From positions 1-13,607 of the forward strand of contig QUJA01000057.1 of the NCBI GenBank assembly GCA_003480425.1: a stretch of DNA of 13,607 nucleotides, in the 5' to 3' direction. The DNA comes from Firmicutes bacterium AM31-12AC (GTDB lineage: Bacteria > Bacillota > Clostridia > Lachnospirales > Lachnospiraceae). The position numbers and the translations under genes were made by a program. The notes below the pieces were generated by a model. That model made no database searches. It was not told the origin of the DNA and saw only the letters and a list, made by a program, of their open reading frames with translations. The first letter of the stretch is position 1; every line of letters starts with the position of its first letter. Of this stretch, positions 13,570 to 13,607 are shown one piece after another.

Positions 13570-13607
13570 GTGGCTTTTTTGTTTACAAAAAAGCCACAAA
13601 CTCCGTC
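13560..13607. repeat. Palindromic GGGACGGAG repeat cut by the window end
   Basis: Arms 13560-13581 and 13586-13607 are perfectly inverted over 22 bases with a four-base loop. The pairing reaches the last base of the window, so the true element is probably longer. The core GACGGAGTTTGTGGCTTTTTT is the same as the unit of the tandem array and close to the arm at 12198-12221. Confidence 0.85.

Overview
The window is AT-rich chromosomal DNA that looks like an anaerobic gut Firmicute. Lachnospiraceae/Clostridia is my inference from the cytosolic sulfatases served by an oxygen-sensitive radical-SAM maturase, the ferredoxin-like flavoproteins, the GGAGG-type ribosome binding sites and the GGGACGGAG palindromic repeats. 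There are ten substantial genes and no tRNA, rRNA, CRISPR array or transposase.

Left part (1-5544, all on the minus strand). A flavodoxin-fold, Cys-rich oxidoreductase (143-1120) lies downstream of a compact run of genes. In transcription order this is sulfatase A (3992-5419, TTG start), sulfatase B (2541-3974, 17 nt later), and two half-size CHR-family membrane proteins (1884-2447 and 1327-1887, coupled by an ATGA overlap). Both sulfatases carry the Cys-type active-site motif and lack a signal peptide, so they should act in the cytosol.

Middle (5486-7800). A LysR-type regulator on the minus strand, whose C-terminus appears frameshifted, is divergent from an anaerobic sulfatase-maturating enzyme (anSME) on the plus strand. 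anSME converts the active-site Cys of Cys-type sulfatases to formylglycine, so regulator, maturase, sulfatases and CHR pair form one functional unit. A possible reading is intracellular sulfate-ester cleavage with disposal of the released sulfate through the CHR pair. No importer is visible.

Right part (7851-12199). A GH3 beta-glucosidase and a BD-FAE-like alpha/beta-hydrolase are transcribed leftwards, divergent from an AraC-type regulator. The divergent promoters are interleaved and a degenerate dyad lies next to them, which suggests local control by the AraC protein. Neither enzyme has a signal peptide.

Right end (12198-13607). A perfect 24-bp-arm palindrome separates the AraC gene from a second Cys-rich flavoprotein (12272-13240), a paralogue of the first. 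The window ends in a 24-bp tandem repeat that runs into another palindrome of the same family, and the first 37 bases are a third, truncated relative. Taken together, sulfatases, glucosidase, esterase and two flavin/Fe-S reductase-like proteins could make a locus for removing conjugates (sulfate, sugar, acyl) from small molecules and then reducing them. That is a hypothesis only.
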